A DNA stretch of 64,000 bases from Streptomyces barringtoniae (GTDB lineage Bacteria; Actinomycetota; Actinomycetes; Streptomycetales; Streptomycetaceae), in contig NZ_JAJHNP010000009.1 of assembly GCF_020819595.1 (NCBI RefSeq), positions 124,001 through 188,000 on the forward strand, in the 5' to 3' direction. The first letter of the stretch is position 1. Every line of letters starts with the position of its first letter. Of the stretch, positions 23,911 through 33,294 are shown piece by piece. A model generated the notes under the pieces. That model searched no databases and was not told the DNA's origin. It was given only the letters and a program-made list of their open reading frames with translations. The position numbers and the translations under genes were made by a program.

Positions 23911-26181
23911 ATGCCGATGCTTGGCGGGGTGCGCCCGCCGATAGCCGCGCTCGTCGTACTCCTGCTGGTGGTCGCCGCCCTGACCGTGATCGGCCTCGAC
24001 GGCGTACACGCCGAGCGGGTGCCGCAGGCCGTGCTGAACGGCGAGCAGCAGATCGCCGCGGACACCGCGCAGTCGGTGCGCACCACGATCGACGTCGAGG
24101 CGGGCACCGTACGCCGTACGGCGGGCGCGTACCCGGCGACGAGCACCTCGACCCCCACGACCGCGCTCAAGGCGCTGACCTCGGCCAGGAAGGCGGTCCT
24201 CGGCAGCGCGCTGCTCGACCCGCACACCGGCAAACTGCTGGCGGCCGGCGGCAGACCGGTGCCGCTGGGCGGGGTGGACGTCCCCAGGACGGCCTCCGGG
24301 CACGGGACGATCCCGCCCCGGCTGGTGACCTCGGGCGGCACGCGGCAACTGCTGTACTTCGCCAGGGTCACGCTGCCAGCACAGCAGGAGGACGCCAACC
24401 AGGACCAGTTCCAGGCCCCGAGCCGGCCCGAGCGGCAGTGGCTGCTGGTGGTCTGCGAGGCCCTCCCCGCCCTCACGACGTACGGCGACGGACGCACCGC
24501 CGAAGTGCTGGACGCCGGCGGCACGGCGCTCGCCACCACGGCCCACGGCGCGGCGTCGCCGGCCGCCGCCGACAGCGGTCTGCCCGCGTCGGCGGCCCGC
24601 GCGGCGAAGGGGGCGGGTCGTGACACCGACGCCTCGGGAAGCCTGCTGGGTGCCGCCACGGGCAACCGGCGCACGGTGGCCGGCTGGGCCCAGGTCGCCT
24701 CGGCGACCGGTTCGGGCGACACCGACGACCTCGGTCTGGTGGTGTTCACCTCCCGCGCGGTGCCCGCCACGACCACCGCCGCCGACTACTCGGGCTTCGC
24801 GCTCGAGGCCGCGGGGGCGCTGGCCGCGCTCGCGCTGCTGCTCGGGCTGGTGCTGCACTTCTTCGTACAGCAGCCCCTGCTGCGGCTGTACCTGTCCGCC
24901 GGCCGCCTGGCCCGGGGCGCGACCGAGGACGGGCCGGGCGCGCTGGAGGAGCTGTTCCGGCCGGTTCCGGTGCACGGCTTCGGGGAACTGGCACGGATCG
25001 GGCGGGCCCTTGAGTCGCTGCGCCGGCAACTGCTCGGCGAGAGCGGCCCGCAGGAGTTCCCGGCACGGCGCGGACCGGGCTACCGGGCGCTGGCCGTGGT
25101 CGGCGTGTTGGTGCTGGCCTGCTGGGCGGTGCCGATGATCTTCATGCTCAACCGGGCGGACACCGCGACCGCGGTTCCGGTCCCGGTCCTCGCCGACCAG
25201 CAGGCGCGCACCCAGATCGCGGCGAACCGGATCCGGCAGTCCCTCGACCAGTCGTACACCGACCTGAGCGACGTGGCGGCGGGTCTGCCGGGCCGGAGCC
25301 GCGCCGCCCAGACCGAGGTTCTGCGGCACACCCTCGCCGACCACAAGCAGTACCGCTCGCTGTATCTCCTGGACCGCTCGGGCGGCATCACGCTGAGGGT
25401 GGGCGACACACCGCTGCGCACCCTCGTCCACGTGCCCGACGGCGGCGGGATCACCACCGTCAACACCTCGGGCAGGATCCCGGCGATCGCCGCCTACGCC
25501 CAGGTCCGGGCCGTCAGGGGCAAGGCCCCGGCGGCCGGGGTGGTCCTGTTCGGCGAGATCGACGTCAAGGCGCTCAACTCCGTTCTGGCCAGGCCGAAGC
25601 TGGGCAGCGTCTGGGTGACGGACGACGACACCAGGGTGCTGGCGGCGAGCGTGGGCTACCGCGCCTTCCAGTCGCTGCCCGACTCCGGCATGACCCGTCT
25701 CGCCCGCGCCACCCAGGGCGCCGCGGGTACGGCCGGCACCGCGACCTCGGCGGTGCTCCGCACGTCCTCCGGCCCGTCGGTCGACGCGGCCGCGCCGCTG
25801 GCGCAGAGCGGCCCGACGGCCCGCCTCGGCTGGCACGTGGTGACCGCGGAGCCCGCGGCGGCGCTCCAGATCCCCGCGGTGCAGGCCGAGCAGCGCACCA
25901 TGCTCGCCGGGATCCTGGGCCTCAGCCTGGGCGCGGCCTGCCTGGGCTGGCTGCATGTCGTGGTGATCCGGCCGCTGCGCGCCGTCGCCGTGCTCGTCGA
26001 GCGGCTCGCCGGCGGAGACCGCCGCACCGTGCTGCACCCGGTCAACCACGACGAGATCGGCTCCGTCACCCGTGGCCTGGAGCTGATACGCCAGGCCCTG
26101 GCGGACCGCGACCGGGCGGCCAGATCCGGGCACGCCGCCAGGGCCTCCGGGTCCCTGCGCGAGAACACCCTCCAGCGGTAG
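23911..26181 (+). CDS. Membrane protein with two tandem sensor-HAMP modules, first gene of the Pgs locus
   Basis: The protein has 756 residues from ATG 23911. No ribosome site precedes that ATG. GGAAGGA at 23840 fits an in-frame CTG at 23857, which would add 18 basic residues. The layout is a duplicated unit: helix (about 10-30), outer domain, helix (about 295-320), HAMP-like segment; then helix (about 395-413), outer Cache-like domain (SYTDLSDVAAGL, YRSLYLLDRSGG), helix (about 672-692) and HAMP (DEIGSVTRGLELI). There is no kinase, cyclase or methyl-accepting domain after it, so it senses or regulates by contact. It lies 15 bp before pgsB and probably controls or assists the polymer synthase. 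Confidence 0.82.
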   Translation: MPMLGGVRPPIAALVVLLLVVAALTVIGLDGVHAERVPQAVLNGEQQIAADTAQSVRTTIDVEAGTVRRTAGAYPATSTSTPTTALKALTSARKAVLGSALLDPHTGKLLAAGGRPVPLGGVDVPRTASGHGTIPPRLVTSGGTRQLLYFARVTLPAQQEDANQDQFQAPSRPERQWLLVVCEALPALTTYGDGRTAEVLDAGGTALATTAHGAASPAAADSGLPASAARAAKGAGRDTDASGSLLGAATGNRRTVAGWAQVASATGSGDTDDLGLVVFTSRAVPATTTAADYSGFALEAAGALAALALLLGLVLHFFVQQPLLRLYLSAGRLARGATEDGPGALEELFRPVPVHGFGELARIGRALESLRRQLLGESGPQEFPARRGPGYRALAVVGVLVLACWAVPMIFMLNRADTATAVPVPVLADQQARTQIAANRIRQSLDQSYTDLSDVAAGLPGRSRAAQTEVLRHTLADHKQYRSLYLLDRSGGITLRVGDTPLRTLVHVPDGGGITTVNTSGRIPAIAAYAQVRAVRGKAPAAGVVLFGEIDVKALNSVLARPKLGSVWVTDDDTRVLAASVGYRAFQSLPDSGMTRLARATQGAAGTAGTATSAVLRTSSGPSVDAAAPLAQSGPTARLGWHVVTAEPAAALQIPAVQAEQRTMLAGILGLSLGAACLGWLHVVVIRPLRAVAVLVERLAGGDRRTVLHPVNHDEIGSVTRGLELIRQALADRDRAARSGHAARASGSLRENTLQR

Positions 26182-26196
26182 AAGGACGGAATCGGC

Positions 26197-27660
26197 ATGC
26201 TCTTCCTCTATGTCATAGTCCTGCTGTCCTGTGCCGCGCTGTGGATCGCCGGAATCCTGGAGCAGCAGCGGCACTTCGCCTCGCTGGAGCAGATACCGAC
26301 GCGGGTGCTGGTCAACGGCATCCGCGGCAAGAGTTCGATCACCCGGCTGTGCGCGGGCGCGCTGCGCGGCGGCGGCCTGGTCACGGTGGCCAAGACCACC
26401 GGCACCGCGGCCCGGTTCATCCACCCGGATGCCACCGAGGAGCCGGTGTACCGCAAGTTCGGGCTGTCCAACATCGTCGAGCAGATCGGCATCGTGCGGC
26501 GGGCGGCCACCTACCGGCCGGACGCGCTGGTGATCGAGTGCATGGCGGTGATGCCCGCGCTGCAGGAGATCAACCAGGAGAAGCTGATCCGGTCCACGAT
26601 CGGCGTGCTGTGCAACGTCCGCGAGGACCACCTGGAGGAGATGGGGCCGACGCTGGACGACGTCGCCCGCTCCCTGTCCCGCTCGATGCCGGTGGGCGGG
26701 GTGTGCGTGACGGCGGAGAAGGACCGCTTCCACATCCTCCAGGAGGAGGCCGACGCCCGTAACTGCAAGCTCGTCTACGCCGATCCGGAGACGGTCACCG
26801 ACGAGGAGCTGCGCGGCTTCAGCTGGTTCACCTTCAAGGAGAACGTGGCGATCGCGCTCACCGTCGCCGAACTGCTCGGCGTGGACCGGCAGACCGCGAT
26901 GCAGGGCATGTGGGACGCGCCGCCCGACCCGGGCGTGCTGTCGGTGGAGCGTTACGTCACCCCCGAGGGCAAGCGGCTGCGGTTCGCCAACGTCTTCGCG
27001 GCCAACGACCCCGAGTCGACGCTGATGAACGTCAAGCAGCTGGAGGACCTGGGCGCGATCAGACGGCCGCTCAGCGTCGTCATCAACTGCCGCCCGGACC
27101 GGGTGGAGCGCAACGGCCAGATGGGCGCGATCGTCCCCGACCTCGCCGCCGAGACGGTGTTCCTGATCGGCCACCCGACCAAGAGCGCCCGCGACGCGAT
27201 CCCGGCCGACTTCACCGGGCGGGTGGTGGACCTCGGCGGCGACCGCCGGGACCCCGAGGAGCTGACCGCGGCGATGCTCGCGGAACTCGGCCCGGCCTCC
27301 TCGCTGGTGGCGATCGGCAACATCCACGGCCAGGGCGAGCTGTTCCTGGAATGCCTCGCCGAACTGCCGCTGGACGACTCCGAGGACCCGCTCGACGCCG
27401 TACCCGACGGCGACGGCCTGGACCAGGAGACCATGCAGATCGCCGTGCCCCGGCCGCGGATCGCGGTGGCCCGGCCGCCCGAGCCGGAGCCGTACAGCTG
27501 GGTGGCACCGCTGGAGACACCGGCGTACGGCTTCCACATCCCGGAACAGCGCGAACTCGCCCGCCGGTTCGCCGCCCGCCAGGGCCGGCCCGACGGCGAG
27601 CGCGCCGCGGACGTCCCGCACCCCTCCTACGACCCGCACCAGCCCACGAGGAACCCGTGA
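26197..27660 (+). CDS. pgsB: Poly-gamma-glutamate synthase ligase subunit PgsB/CapB
   Basis: The protein has 487 residues; AAGGACGG precedes ATG 26197. One N-terminal helix (FLYVIVLLSCAALWIAG) anchors it. The ATP loop VNGIRGKSSITR (G41-S46) is the CapB signature, related to Mur ligases. Other kept segments are KTTGTAARFI, CNVREDHLEEMGPT and VVINCRPDRVERNGQM. PgsB activates the gamma-carboxyl of glutamate by phosphorylation and joins it to the growing chain at the inner membrane. The last 90 residues are a Pro/Arg-rich extension beyond the usual length of about 400. The stop overlaps the GTG of pgsC (GTGA), so the two subunits are coupled. No PgsA/CapA gene follows. Confidence 0.92.
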   Translation: MLFLYVIVLLSCAALWIAGILEQQRHFASLEQIPTRVLVNGIRGKSSITRLCAGALRGGGLVTVAKTTGTAARFIHPDATEEPVYRKFGLSNIVEQIGIVRRAATYRPDALVIECMAVMPALQEINQEKLIRSTIGVLCNVREDHLEEMGPTLDDVARSLSRSMPVGGVCVTAEKDRFHILQEEADARNCKLVYADPETVTDEELRGFSWFTFKENVAIALTVAELLGVDRQTAMQGMWDAPPDPGVLSVERYVTPEGKRLRFANVFAANDPESTLMNVKQLEDLGAIRRPLSVVINCRPDRVERNGQMGAIVPDLAAETVFLIGHPTKSARDAIPADFTGRVVDLGGDRRDPEELTAAMLAELGPASSLVAIGNIHGQGELFLECLAELPLDDSEDPLDAVPDGDGLDQETMQIAVPRPRIAVARPPEPEPYSWVAPLETPAYGFHIPEQRELARRFAARQGRPDGERAADVPHPSYDPHQPTRNP

Positions 27661-28139
27661 TCCCCGCCAACCTCACCGCACAGACCGCCGCGCTCGGGAT
27701 CGCCCTCGGGCTGGTCTTCTCGCTCGTCTGCTACCTGACCACCAACCTCTCCCCCGGAGGGATGATCACCCCCGGCTGGATCGCCCTCACGCTCGTCACC
27801 GACGTGCAGATGGCCGCCCTGATGGTCGGCGTCGCGGCGCTCACGTACTTCGCGACGAAGCTGGTGCAGCGCACGGTGATTCTCTACGGCAAGCGGCTGT
27901 TCGCCGCGGTCGTGCTGTGCGCGGTGCTGATGCAGACCACCGTGATGCTCGCCCTCAGCCACGAGTTTCCGCTGCTGTACACGTCACAGACCCTTGGCTT
28001 CATCGTCCCCGGCCTGGTCTCCTACCAGATGGTCCGCCAGCCGATGGCGGCCACACTGATCTCGACCACGGCGGTGACGCTGGCCACGTACGTGGTGCTG
28101 GTCTCCGGTCTGCTGATCGGCGTCCTGCCCACCGGCTGA
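27657..28139 (+). CDS. pgsC: Poly-gamma-glutamate synthase membrane subunit PgsC/CapC
   Basis: The protein has 160 residues. GTG 27657 overlaps the pgsB stop (GTGA). Five hydrophobic helices fill almost the whole chain, with LSPGGMITPGWIAL, LVQRTVILYGKRLFA and FIVPGLVSYQMVRQP as kept loops typical of CapC. It forms the membrane part of the PgsB-PgsC synthase. A gap of 43 bp leads to the NlpC/P60 gene with a strong ribosome site (AGGAGG), so the operon continues. Confidence 0.9.
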   Translation: MIPANLTAQTAALGIALGLVFSLVCYLTTNLSPGGMITPGWIALTLVTDVQMAALMVGVAALTYFATKLVQRTVILYGKRLFAAVVLCAVLMQTTVMLALSHEFPLLYTSQTLGFIVPGLVSYQMVRQPMAATLISTTAVTLATYVVLVSGLLIGVLPTG

Positions 28140-28182
28140 CCTGACCACCGCCCCTCACCTCGCACTTCCAGGAGGACCGGCC

Positions 28183-29274
28183 ATGCACTCCCAACCCGTC
28201 GGCACAGGCAGCCGCCCGACTCGCCGGGCCGTGCTCGGGACGATCGCGGGCGTGGCGGCCGCCGGAGTGGCGGGCGGGTACGCCTGGGACCACCTCGGGC
28301 ACGACCGCGGCGGCGGCGACGACCTCGGCGGTACGGCCGCCGACGGCACGGGCACCGGCCCGAGCGCCCGGCCCACCGGACCCCACACCTTCGAGCGGCT
28401 GTCCGCCCCCGACCGCACCGTGGTCCGCGCCGCCGACGGCGGCACGCTCGCCACCTTCACCGACGGAGCCCGTACGGCCGTACTCACCGGGCCCAGCCGC
28501 ACCTTCAGCGAGCCGCGGACCACCGAGGCCAAGGTGACCACCGACGCCTGGGTGCGGGTGCTGCCGCACGAGTGGCGGCAGGGCATGGAGAAGTCCGCCT
28601 GGTTCAAGGGCTGGTTCCGCAAGGCGCTCGGCGACAGCAGCCCGGACGTCTTCGCGGTGGCGTTCGAGTACTCGAGCGCCGGGGCGCCCGACAAGCACAA
28701 CGCGTCCGGCGTGCGCTACGCGGGCACCGCCCACTTCGGCCCGCGCAACTCCAAGGTCAACAACCCGCTGGACTTCGCCTACCACGACGAACAGTCGGAC
28801 TTCTACGACTATCTGGGCATTGACTGGACCTTCCCGGACGGCACGCGCGTGCAGCCGGACAAGGCCCGCTACGGCGACGTCGACTGCTCCGGCTTCCAGC
28901 GTCTGGTGTGGGGCTACCGCATGGGCATCCCCCTGCACAACACCAACACCCGGGGCACCGGCCTGCCGCGCCGCGCCTTCGCCATCGCCGCCTACGGCCC
29001 CGGCCGCCTGGTGATCCCCGACACCGGCGAGCAGCCCACCGACCTGGGCGCCCTGCAACCCGGCGACCTGGTCTTCTTCGCCATCATCAAGGACCGGCCC
29101 GACTTCATCGACCACTGCGGCATGTACATGGGCCTCGACGACCAGGGCCGGCACCGCTTCTACTCCAGCCGCTCCGCCGCCAACGGCCCCACGCTGGGCG
29201 ACCTGTCGGGCCGCTCGCTGCTGGACGGCACCGACTTCTACGCCCGCGGCTTCCGGGCGGCCCGCCGCCTGTGA
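28183..29274 (+). CDS. Exported NlpC/P60-type cysteine peptidase in the Pgs operon
   Basis: The protein has 363 residues; AGGAGG precedes ATG 28183. The N-terminus has an RPTRRAVLGTIAG signal (Tat-like RR) and a hydrophobic helix ending in AGGYAWDH. The C-terminal half is NlpC/P60-like: catalytic Cys235 in YGDVDCSGFQRLVWGY and His311 in FIDHCGMYMG, with LQPGDLVFF between. These enzymes cut gamma-glutamyl bonds in peptidoglycan. Beside pgsBC the substrate may instead be gamma-linked polyglutamate, so it could release or trim the capsule. The N-terminal domain (about 60-220) is unfamiliar, with KSAWFKGWFRKALGD and RYAGTAHFGP. Confidence 0.85.
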   Translation: MHSQPVGTGSRPTRRAVLGTIAGVAAAGVAGGYAWDHLGHDRGGGDDLGGTAADGTGTGPSARPTGPHTFERLSAPDRTVVRAADGGTLATFTDGARTAVLTGPSRTFSEPRTTEAKVTTDAWVRVLPHEWRQGMEKSAWFKGWFRKALGDSSPDVFAVAFEYSSAGAPDKHNASGVRYAGTAHFGPRNSKVNNPLDFAYHDEQSDFYDYLGIDWTFPDGTRVQPDKARYGDVDCSGFQRLVWGYRMGIPLHNTNTRGTGLPRRAFAIAAYGPGRLVIPDTGEQPTDLGALQPGDLVFFAIIKDRPDFIDHCGMYMGLDDQGRHRFYSSRSAANGPTLGDLSGRSLLDGTDFYARGFRAARRL

Positions 29275-29358
29275 CCCCGCGCCCGTGACCCCCGCCCGGT
29301 GATCCCACCGCCTGTGCACCACCGCCTCACCTGACCTGCTGATCCGAGGACCACTGCC

Positions 29359-31263
29359 ATGACCGCCATCCCCGCCGCCCAGCCCACCGGCGCGCACCGA
29401 GGCCGCCGGGCGGCGAACCGCCGCTCCGGCCCGCCGGAAGACGCCCCGCGCTGGGAGCGCCCGGCGCTCGCCGCGGTGCTGGTCCTCGCCACGGTGCTGT
29501 ACTCCTGGGGCATCGGGCACGCCGCGCTCCACCCCTACTACGGTGCGGCGATACGGTCGATGGCCGACAGCTGGCGGGCCTTCTTCTTCGGCGGGCTCGA
29601 CGCGAGCGGTTCCATCAGCATCGACAAGCTGCCCGGCGCCTTCTGGCCCGACGCCGTCTCCGTCTGGCTCTTCGGCCCGCACACCTGGGCGGCCGCGCTT
29701 CCGCAGGTCGTCGAGGGCGTGCTCACCGTATGGCTGCTGCACCGGATCGTCCGGGCCTGGGCCGGGCCGTTCGCCGCGCTGGTCGCCGCGCTGACGCTCA
29801 CTCTCACCCCGGTCACCGTGGCCCTCGACCGGGCCACCATCCCCGACACCGCGCTCACCCTGCTGCTGGTGGCGGCCGCCGGGGCGCTGCAGAAGGCGGT
29901 GCGCACCGAGCGGCTGCTGCCGCTGATCACCTGCGGGATCTGGGTGGGGCTCGCCTTCCAGGCGAAGATGCTGCAGGCGTGGCTGGTGCTGCCGGTCTTC
30001 GCCGCGGTCTACCAACTCGCCGCGCCCGGAACCCGGTTGAACCGGGCACTGCGCGTCCTGCTGGCCGGTGCGGTCGCCCTGGCGGTCTCCTGCTCCTGGG
30101 TGCTGATCGCCTGGGTGACACCGGCCGCGAGCCGCCCGTACCTCGACGGCACGTCCGACAACGATCCGTTCACCCTGGTCTTCGGCTACAACGGCCTGAG
30201 CCGCTTCAGCAGCGACTCCACCGCGTTCGGCGCCGTCGCGGGCACCGCCGCGAGCCGCACCACCGGCAACACCGGCTGGGACATGCTGATCAACCACACG
30301 GTCGGCCCGCAGATCGCCTGGTTCCTGCCGCTCGCCGTGCTCGCCGCGGTCCTGGGCGTCGTCTGGCGCACCGGACAACCGCGAACCGACCCGCTGCGCA
30401 CGGGATTCGTGCTCTGGGGCGGCTGGCTGGCCGTGCATGCCGTGGTGTTCAGCGCCTCCAACGGCAACCACGCCTACTACACGGCCGTCATCGCCCCGGC
30501 ACTCGCCGCGCTGGCCGGCGGCGGGCTCGCGCTGTTCCGGTCGGAGTACGACTCGCAGTCCGAGCCGGGCGCCCGGCGGCGCACGGCCCTGCCGGCGGCG
30601 ATCGTGCTGACGGCGGCGTGGGCGCTGGTGCTCGACTGGCCGACCCGATTCGTCTCCTGGCTGCTGCCGGTCGCCGTGATGCTCGCACTGTGCAGCGCGG
30701 TGGGCCTGTGGACCCGCGGGCCGCGCACCTCCCCGCGGCTGGTCCACGGCGCACTCGCCGCCGGCATCGCGGCCACCCTGGTCGTACCGGCCGGCTGGGC
30801 CTTCGCCGGCCTCGACCCGCTCTACGCGGGCGCCGCCACCTCGCCGATGACCGGTCCGGTCGGCAAGGCGTACCACCCCCGCCACGCCCCGCGGAGGGTA
30901 GGGCTCGACCAGCCCGGCGCCCGCGACACCGCCCTGCTCGGCTACCTCACCACGCACCGTCACGGCGAGAAGTACCTGCTCGCCACCCAGGCCGCCTACA
31001 CCGCCGAGCCCCTGCTGCGCGCGAAGTCCGAGCCGATCCTCGTCATGGGCGGCTTCACCGGCAGCACGCCCTTCCCCACCGCCCAGCAGCTCGGCAGCCT
31101 CGTCACCGCCCACCAGGTGCGCTACGCGCTGCTCACCACCGCACGCCCCACCACCCCCGCCACCACCTGGGTGAAGTCCCACTGCACCCGTATCCGGCCC
31201 TCGGCCTACGGCCGCCGCACCGGCGGCAGTTTCACCCTGTACGACTGCAGCCCCCAGAGGTGA
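29359..31263 (+). CDS. Polytopic GT-C glycosyltransferase (GT39/ArnT-like)
   Basis: The protein has 634 residues. After a hydrophilic head, the first helix (LAAVLVLATVLYSWGIG) leads to a large outer loop with SMADSWRAFFFGGLDASGSISIDKLPG. The acidic residues there match the catalytic loop of lipid-phosphate-sugar transferases. About 10-12 helices follow, and the last 130 residues form an outer domain. The layout matches ArnT/PMT-like enzymes that move a sugar from a polyprenyl phosphate to a target outside the membrane. As the last gene of the Pgs operon it may decorate the polymer or its anchor. It is convergent with a response-regulator gene 40 bp away. Confidence 0.87.
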   Translation: MTAIPAAQPTGAHRGRRAANRRSGPPEDAPRWERPALAAVLVLATVLYSWGIGHAALHPYYGAAIRSMADSWRAFFFGGLDASGSISIDKLPGAFWPDAVSVWLFGPHTWAAALPQVVEGVLTVWLLHRIVRAWAGPFAALVAALTLTLTPVTVALDRATIPDTALTLLLVAAAGALQKAVRTERLLPLITCGIWVGLAFQAKMLQAWLVLPVFAAVYQLAAPGTRLNRALRVLLAGAVALAVSCSWVLIAWVTPAASRPYLDGTSDNDPFTLVFGYNGLSRFSSDSTAFGAVAGTAASRTTGNTGWDMLINHTVGPQIAWFLPLAVLAAVLGVVWRTGQPRTDPLRTGFVLWGGWLAVHAVVFSASNGNHAYYTAVIAPALAALAGGGLALFRSEYDSQSEPGARRRTALPAAIVLTAAWALVLDWPTRFVSWLLPVAVMLALCSAVGLWTRGPRTSPRLVHGALAAGIAATLVVPAGWAFAGLDPLYAGAATSPMTGPVGKAYHPRHAPRRVGLDQPGARDTALLGYLTTHRHGEKYLLATQAAYTAEPLLRAKSEPILVMGGFTGSTPFPTAQQLGSLVTAHQVRYALLTTARPTTPATTWVKSHCTRIRPSAYGRRTGGSFTLYDCSPQR

Positions 31264-31303
31264 GCCGGGCGCGCAGGTGCCTGCCCGTGGCCGAAGGCGC
31301 CGG

Positions 31304-31969
31304 TCAGTCCGGGTGGGGCCGGGCCAGGCCGTGGTCGTAGGCGAAGATCACCGCCTGGATGCGGTCACGGGCGCCGATCTTGGACAGCACGCGGCCGACG
31401 TGCGTCTTCACCGTGGACTCCGACAGGACGAAACGCGTGGCGATCTCGCCGTTGGTCCAGCCCTTGCCGATCGCGACGAGGATCTCGCGTTCGCGGTCGG
31501 TGAGGGCACCCAGGCGCGGGTCCTCGGCGGAGCCGCCGCCGGGTGGCACGAGACGGGCGAACTCGTGCAGCAGGCGCCGGGTGAGCGCGGGCGCGATCAC
31601 CGCGTCGCCGACGGCCACCGCGCGGATGCCGGCGAGGAGTTCCTCGGGGCGGGCGTCCTTGAGGAGGAAGCCGCTGGCTCCGGCACGCAGGGCCGCGTGG
31701 ACGTACTCGTCGAGGTCGAAGGTGGTCAGGACGAGGACGCGGGAACGGTCGCCGGCGGCGACGATACGGCGCGTGGCCTCGATGCCGTCCATGCCGGGCA
31801 TGCGTACGTCCATGAGGACCACGTCCGGGCGGAGTTCGGCGGCCCTGCGCACCGCCTCGGCCCCGTGTGCCGCCTCCCCGACCACCTCCGTCTCGGGTAC
31901 GGAGTCCAGAAGCATGCGAAAGCCGTACCGCTGGAGCGGCTGGTCGTCCACGACGAGCACGGTGGTCAC
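31304..31969 (-). CDS. NarL/LuxR-type response regulator
   Basis: The protein has 221 residues. GTG 31969 overlaps the stop of the kinase gene (GTGA), so I prefer it to an earlier start. The receiver domain has VLVVDDQPLQ (acidic pair), phospho-acceptor Asp in DVVLMDVRMPGMDG (about residue 54), Thr in VLTTFD and Lys in GFLLKDA. The C-terminal LuxR helix-turn-helix has LTDREREILVAIGKG and LSESTVKTHVGRVLSKI. It is the output of the kinase encoded just upstream and probably controls the linked ABC exporter; a direct repeat lies before that operon. Confidence 0.92.
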   Translation of the reverse strand: MTTVLVVDDQPLQRYGFRMLLDSVPETEVVGEAAHGAEAVRRAAELRPDVVLMDVRMPGMDGIEATRRIVAAGDRSRVLVLTTFDLDEYVHAALRAGASGFLLKDARPEELLAGIRAVAVGDAVIAPALTRRLLHEFARLVPPGGGSAEDPRLGALTDREREILVAIGKGWTNGEIATRFVLSESTVKTHVGRVLSKIGARDRIQAVIFAYDHGLARPHPD

Positions 31970-33249
31970 CGGGCACCGCCCTGGGGAGCGAGGTCGAGGG
32001 CGGCGCGCACCGTCCATCCCGCGCCCGCGGGACCCGCGCTGACGTGTCCGCCGTAGAGCGCTGCTCGTTCGCGCATGCCCACCAGGCCGTGTCCTTCCTC
32101 GTCCGCCGTACCGGGACGCTCGGCCGGTGCGGTGGGGCCGGAGTCCTGGACGGTGATGGTCAGCCGTGCGTCCTCCACGACGATCGCCAGGTTCGCACGG
32201 GCGCCCGCGCCGGCGTGTTTGAGGGTGTTCGTCAGGGCCTCCTGCACGATGCGGTAGACCGTGAGCTGCACCCCGCTGTCGAGGGCGTCGACGTCACCGG
32301 CGGTCCGGTAGACGACCTCCAGGCCGGCGGCGCGCACCCCCTCGCACAGCGCGTCGATGTCCGTGAGACCTGGCTGCGGGCTCAGTTCGGGCTCGCCCCG
32401 CGGCCCGTCCGCCTCACGCAGCACGCCGAGCACGCGGCGCAGTTCACCCAGGGCCTGGCGACCGGTGTCGCCGATCAGGTGCAGGGCCTCCTTGCCCCGC
32501 TCCGGGGCGGCGGCGGTGGCGTAGGCACCCGCGTCGGCGAGGGTGATGATGACGGACAGGTTGTGGCCGACGATGTCGTGCATCTCGCGGGCCACCCGCG
32601 CCCGTTCGGCCGCGACGGCGAGCCTGCCGCGCTGGTCGCGTTCGATCTCCAGCCGGGCCGCGCGTTCCCGCAGCCCGGCCAGCTGAGCCCGCCGGATGCG
32701 GATCATCAGGCCGAGCGCGAGGGCCGCGGTCGCCGTGCTGAGCAGGAAGAAGAGCGCGTCCCAGACCGGCACCGCGGCCGAGACCCGCGCCGCGACCAGG
32801 CCCAGCGCCCCCGCCACGACCGCACAGGCCCACGACAGCTGCCGTAGCCTCCCGTGCAGGGCCAGGCTGTACAGGGCGACGAAGAGGGCGACGTCCGCAC
32901 GGAGTACGGCGCCGAGGGACCACTGGACGACGAACACGGCCGTGACGGCGCCGAAGGCCGCCGCGGGCGCCCGCCGCCGCCACAGCAGCGGCAGCACCAG
33001 CCCGGCCTGCAGGGCCAGCATGCCGGGCGTGGGCAGCTGGGTGAACGCGAGGCGGAAGCGGCGCGGGCCGTCGCCGTCCCCGTGGACTCCGTGCAGCAGG
33101 TCCGGCAGGCAGAACATCAGGAAGACCAGCACCACCACCGCGGTGTCCAGCACCCACGGACGGTCCCGGTCGGCGTGCCGGAGCCGCTGGCCGGCCCGGC
33201 CGAGCCGGGCGACCAGCGGCCCCATCCCGCCGAGATCATCGGTGGTCAC
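31966..33249 (-). CDS. Membrane sensor histidine kinase (HisKA_3/NarL-partner type)
   Basis: The protein has 427 residues. GTG 33249 has GGACGGG 8 bp upstream; GTG 33258 is the alternative start. About five or six N-terminal helices (about 25-190) form a small sensor region with little outside the membrane, typical of kinases sensing membrane stress or antibiotics. The dimerisation helix has ARVAREMHDIVGHNLSVI with the phosphorylated His. The ATPase domain has YRIVQEALTNTLKHA (N box), DSGPTAP and GHGLVGMRERA (G box). The kinase gene lies between the ABC permease gene (36 bp) and its regulator (overlap), so one operon encodes sensing and export. Confidence 0.9.
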   Translation of the reverse strand: MTTDDLGGMGPLVARLGRAGQRLRHADRDRPWVLDTAVVVLVFLMFCLPDLLHGVHGDGDGPRRFRLAFTQLPTPGMLALQAGLVLPLLWRRRAPAAAFGAVTAVFVVQWSLGAVLRADVALFVALYSLALHGRLRQLSWACAVVAGALGLVAARVSAAVPVWDALFFLLSTATAALALGLMIRIRRAQLAGLRERAARLEIERDQRGRLAVAAERARVAREMHDIVGHNLSVIITLADAGAYATAAAPERGKEALHLIGDTGRQALGELRRVLGVLREADGPRGEPELSPQPGLTDIDALCEGVRAAGLEVVYRTAGDVDALDSGVQLTVYRIVQEALTNTLKHAGAGARANLAIVVEDARLTITVQDSGPTAPAERPGTADEEGHGLVGMRERAALYGGHVSAGPAGAGWTVRAALDLAPQGGAR

Positions 33250-33294
33250 GGAATTCACCCGTCCATGATGCGGGTGCCGTCACCCGGCCGTCGC

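Noticed and set aside
23794..27639. 1,281-codon minus-strand frame opposite the sensor and pgsB
   Set aside because: An antisense shadow of two convincing plus-strand genes.
28000..31182. 1,060-codon minus-strand frame opposite the NlpC and GT-C genes
   Set aside because: No domain and typical antisense composition; both plus-strand genes have clear motifs and ribosome sites.
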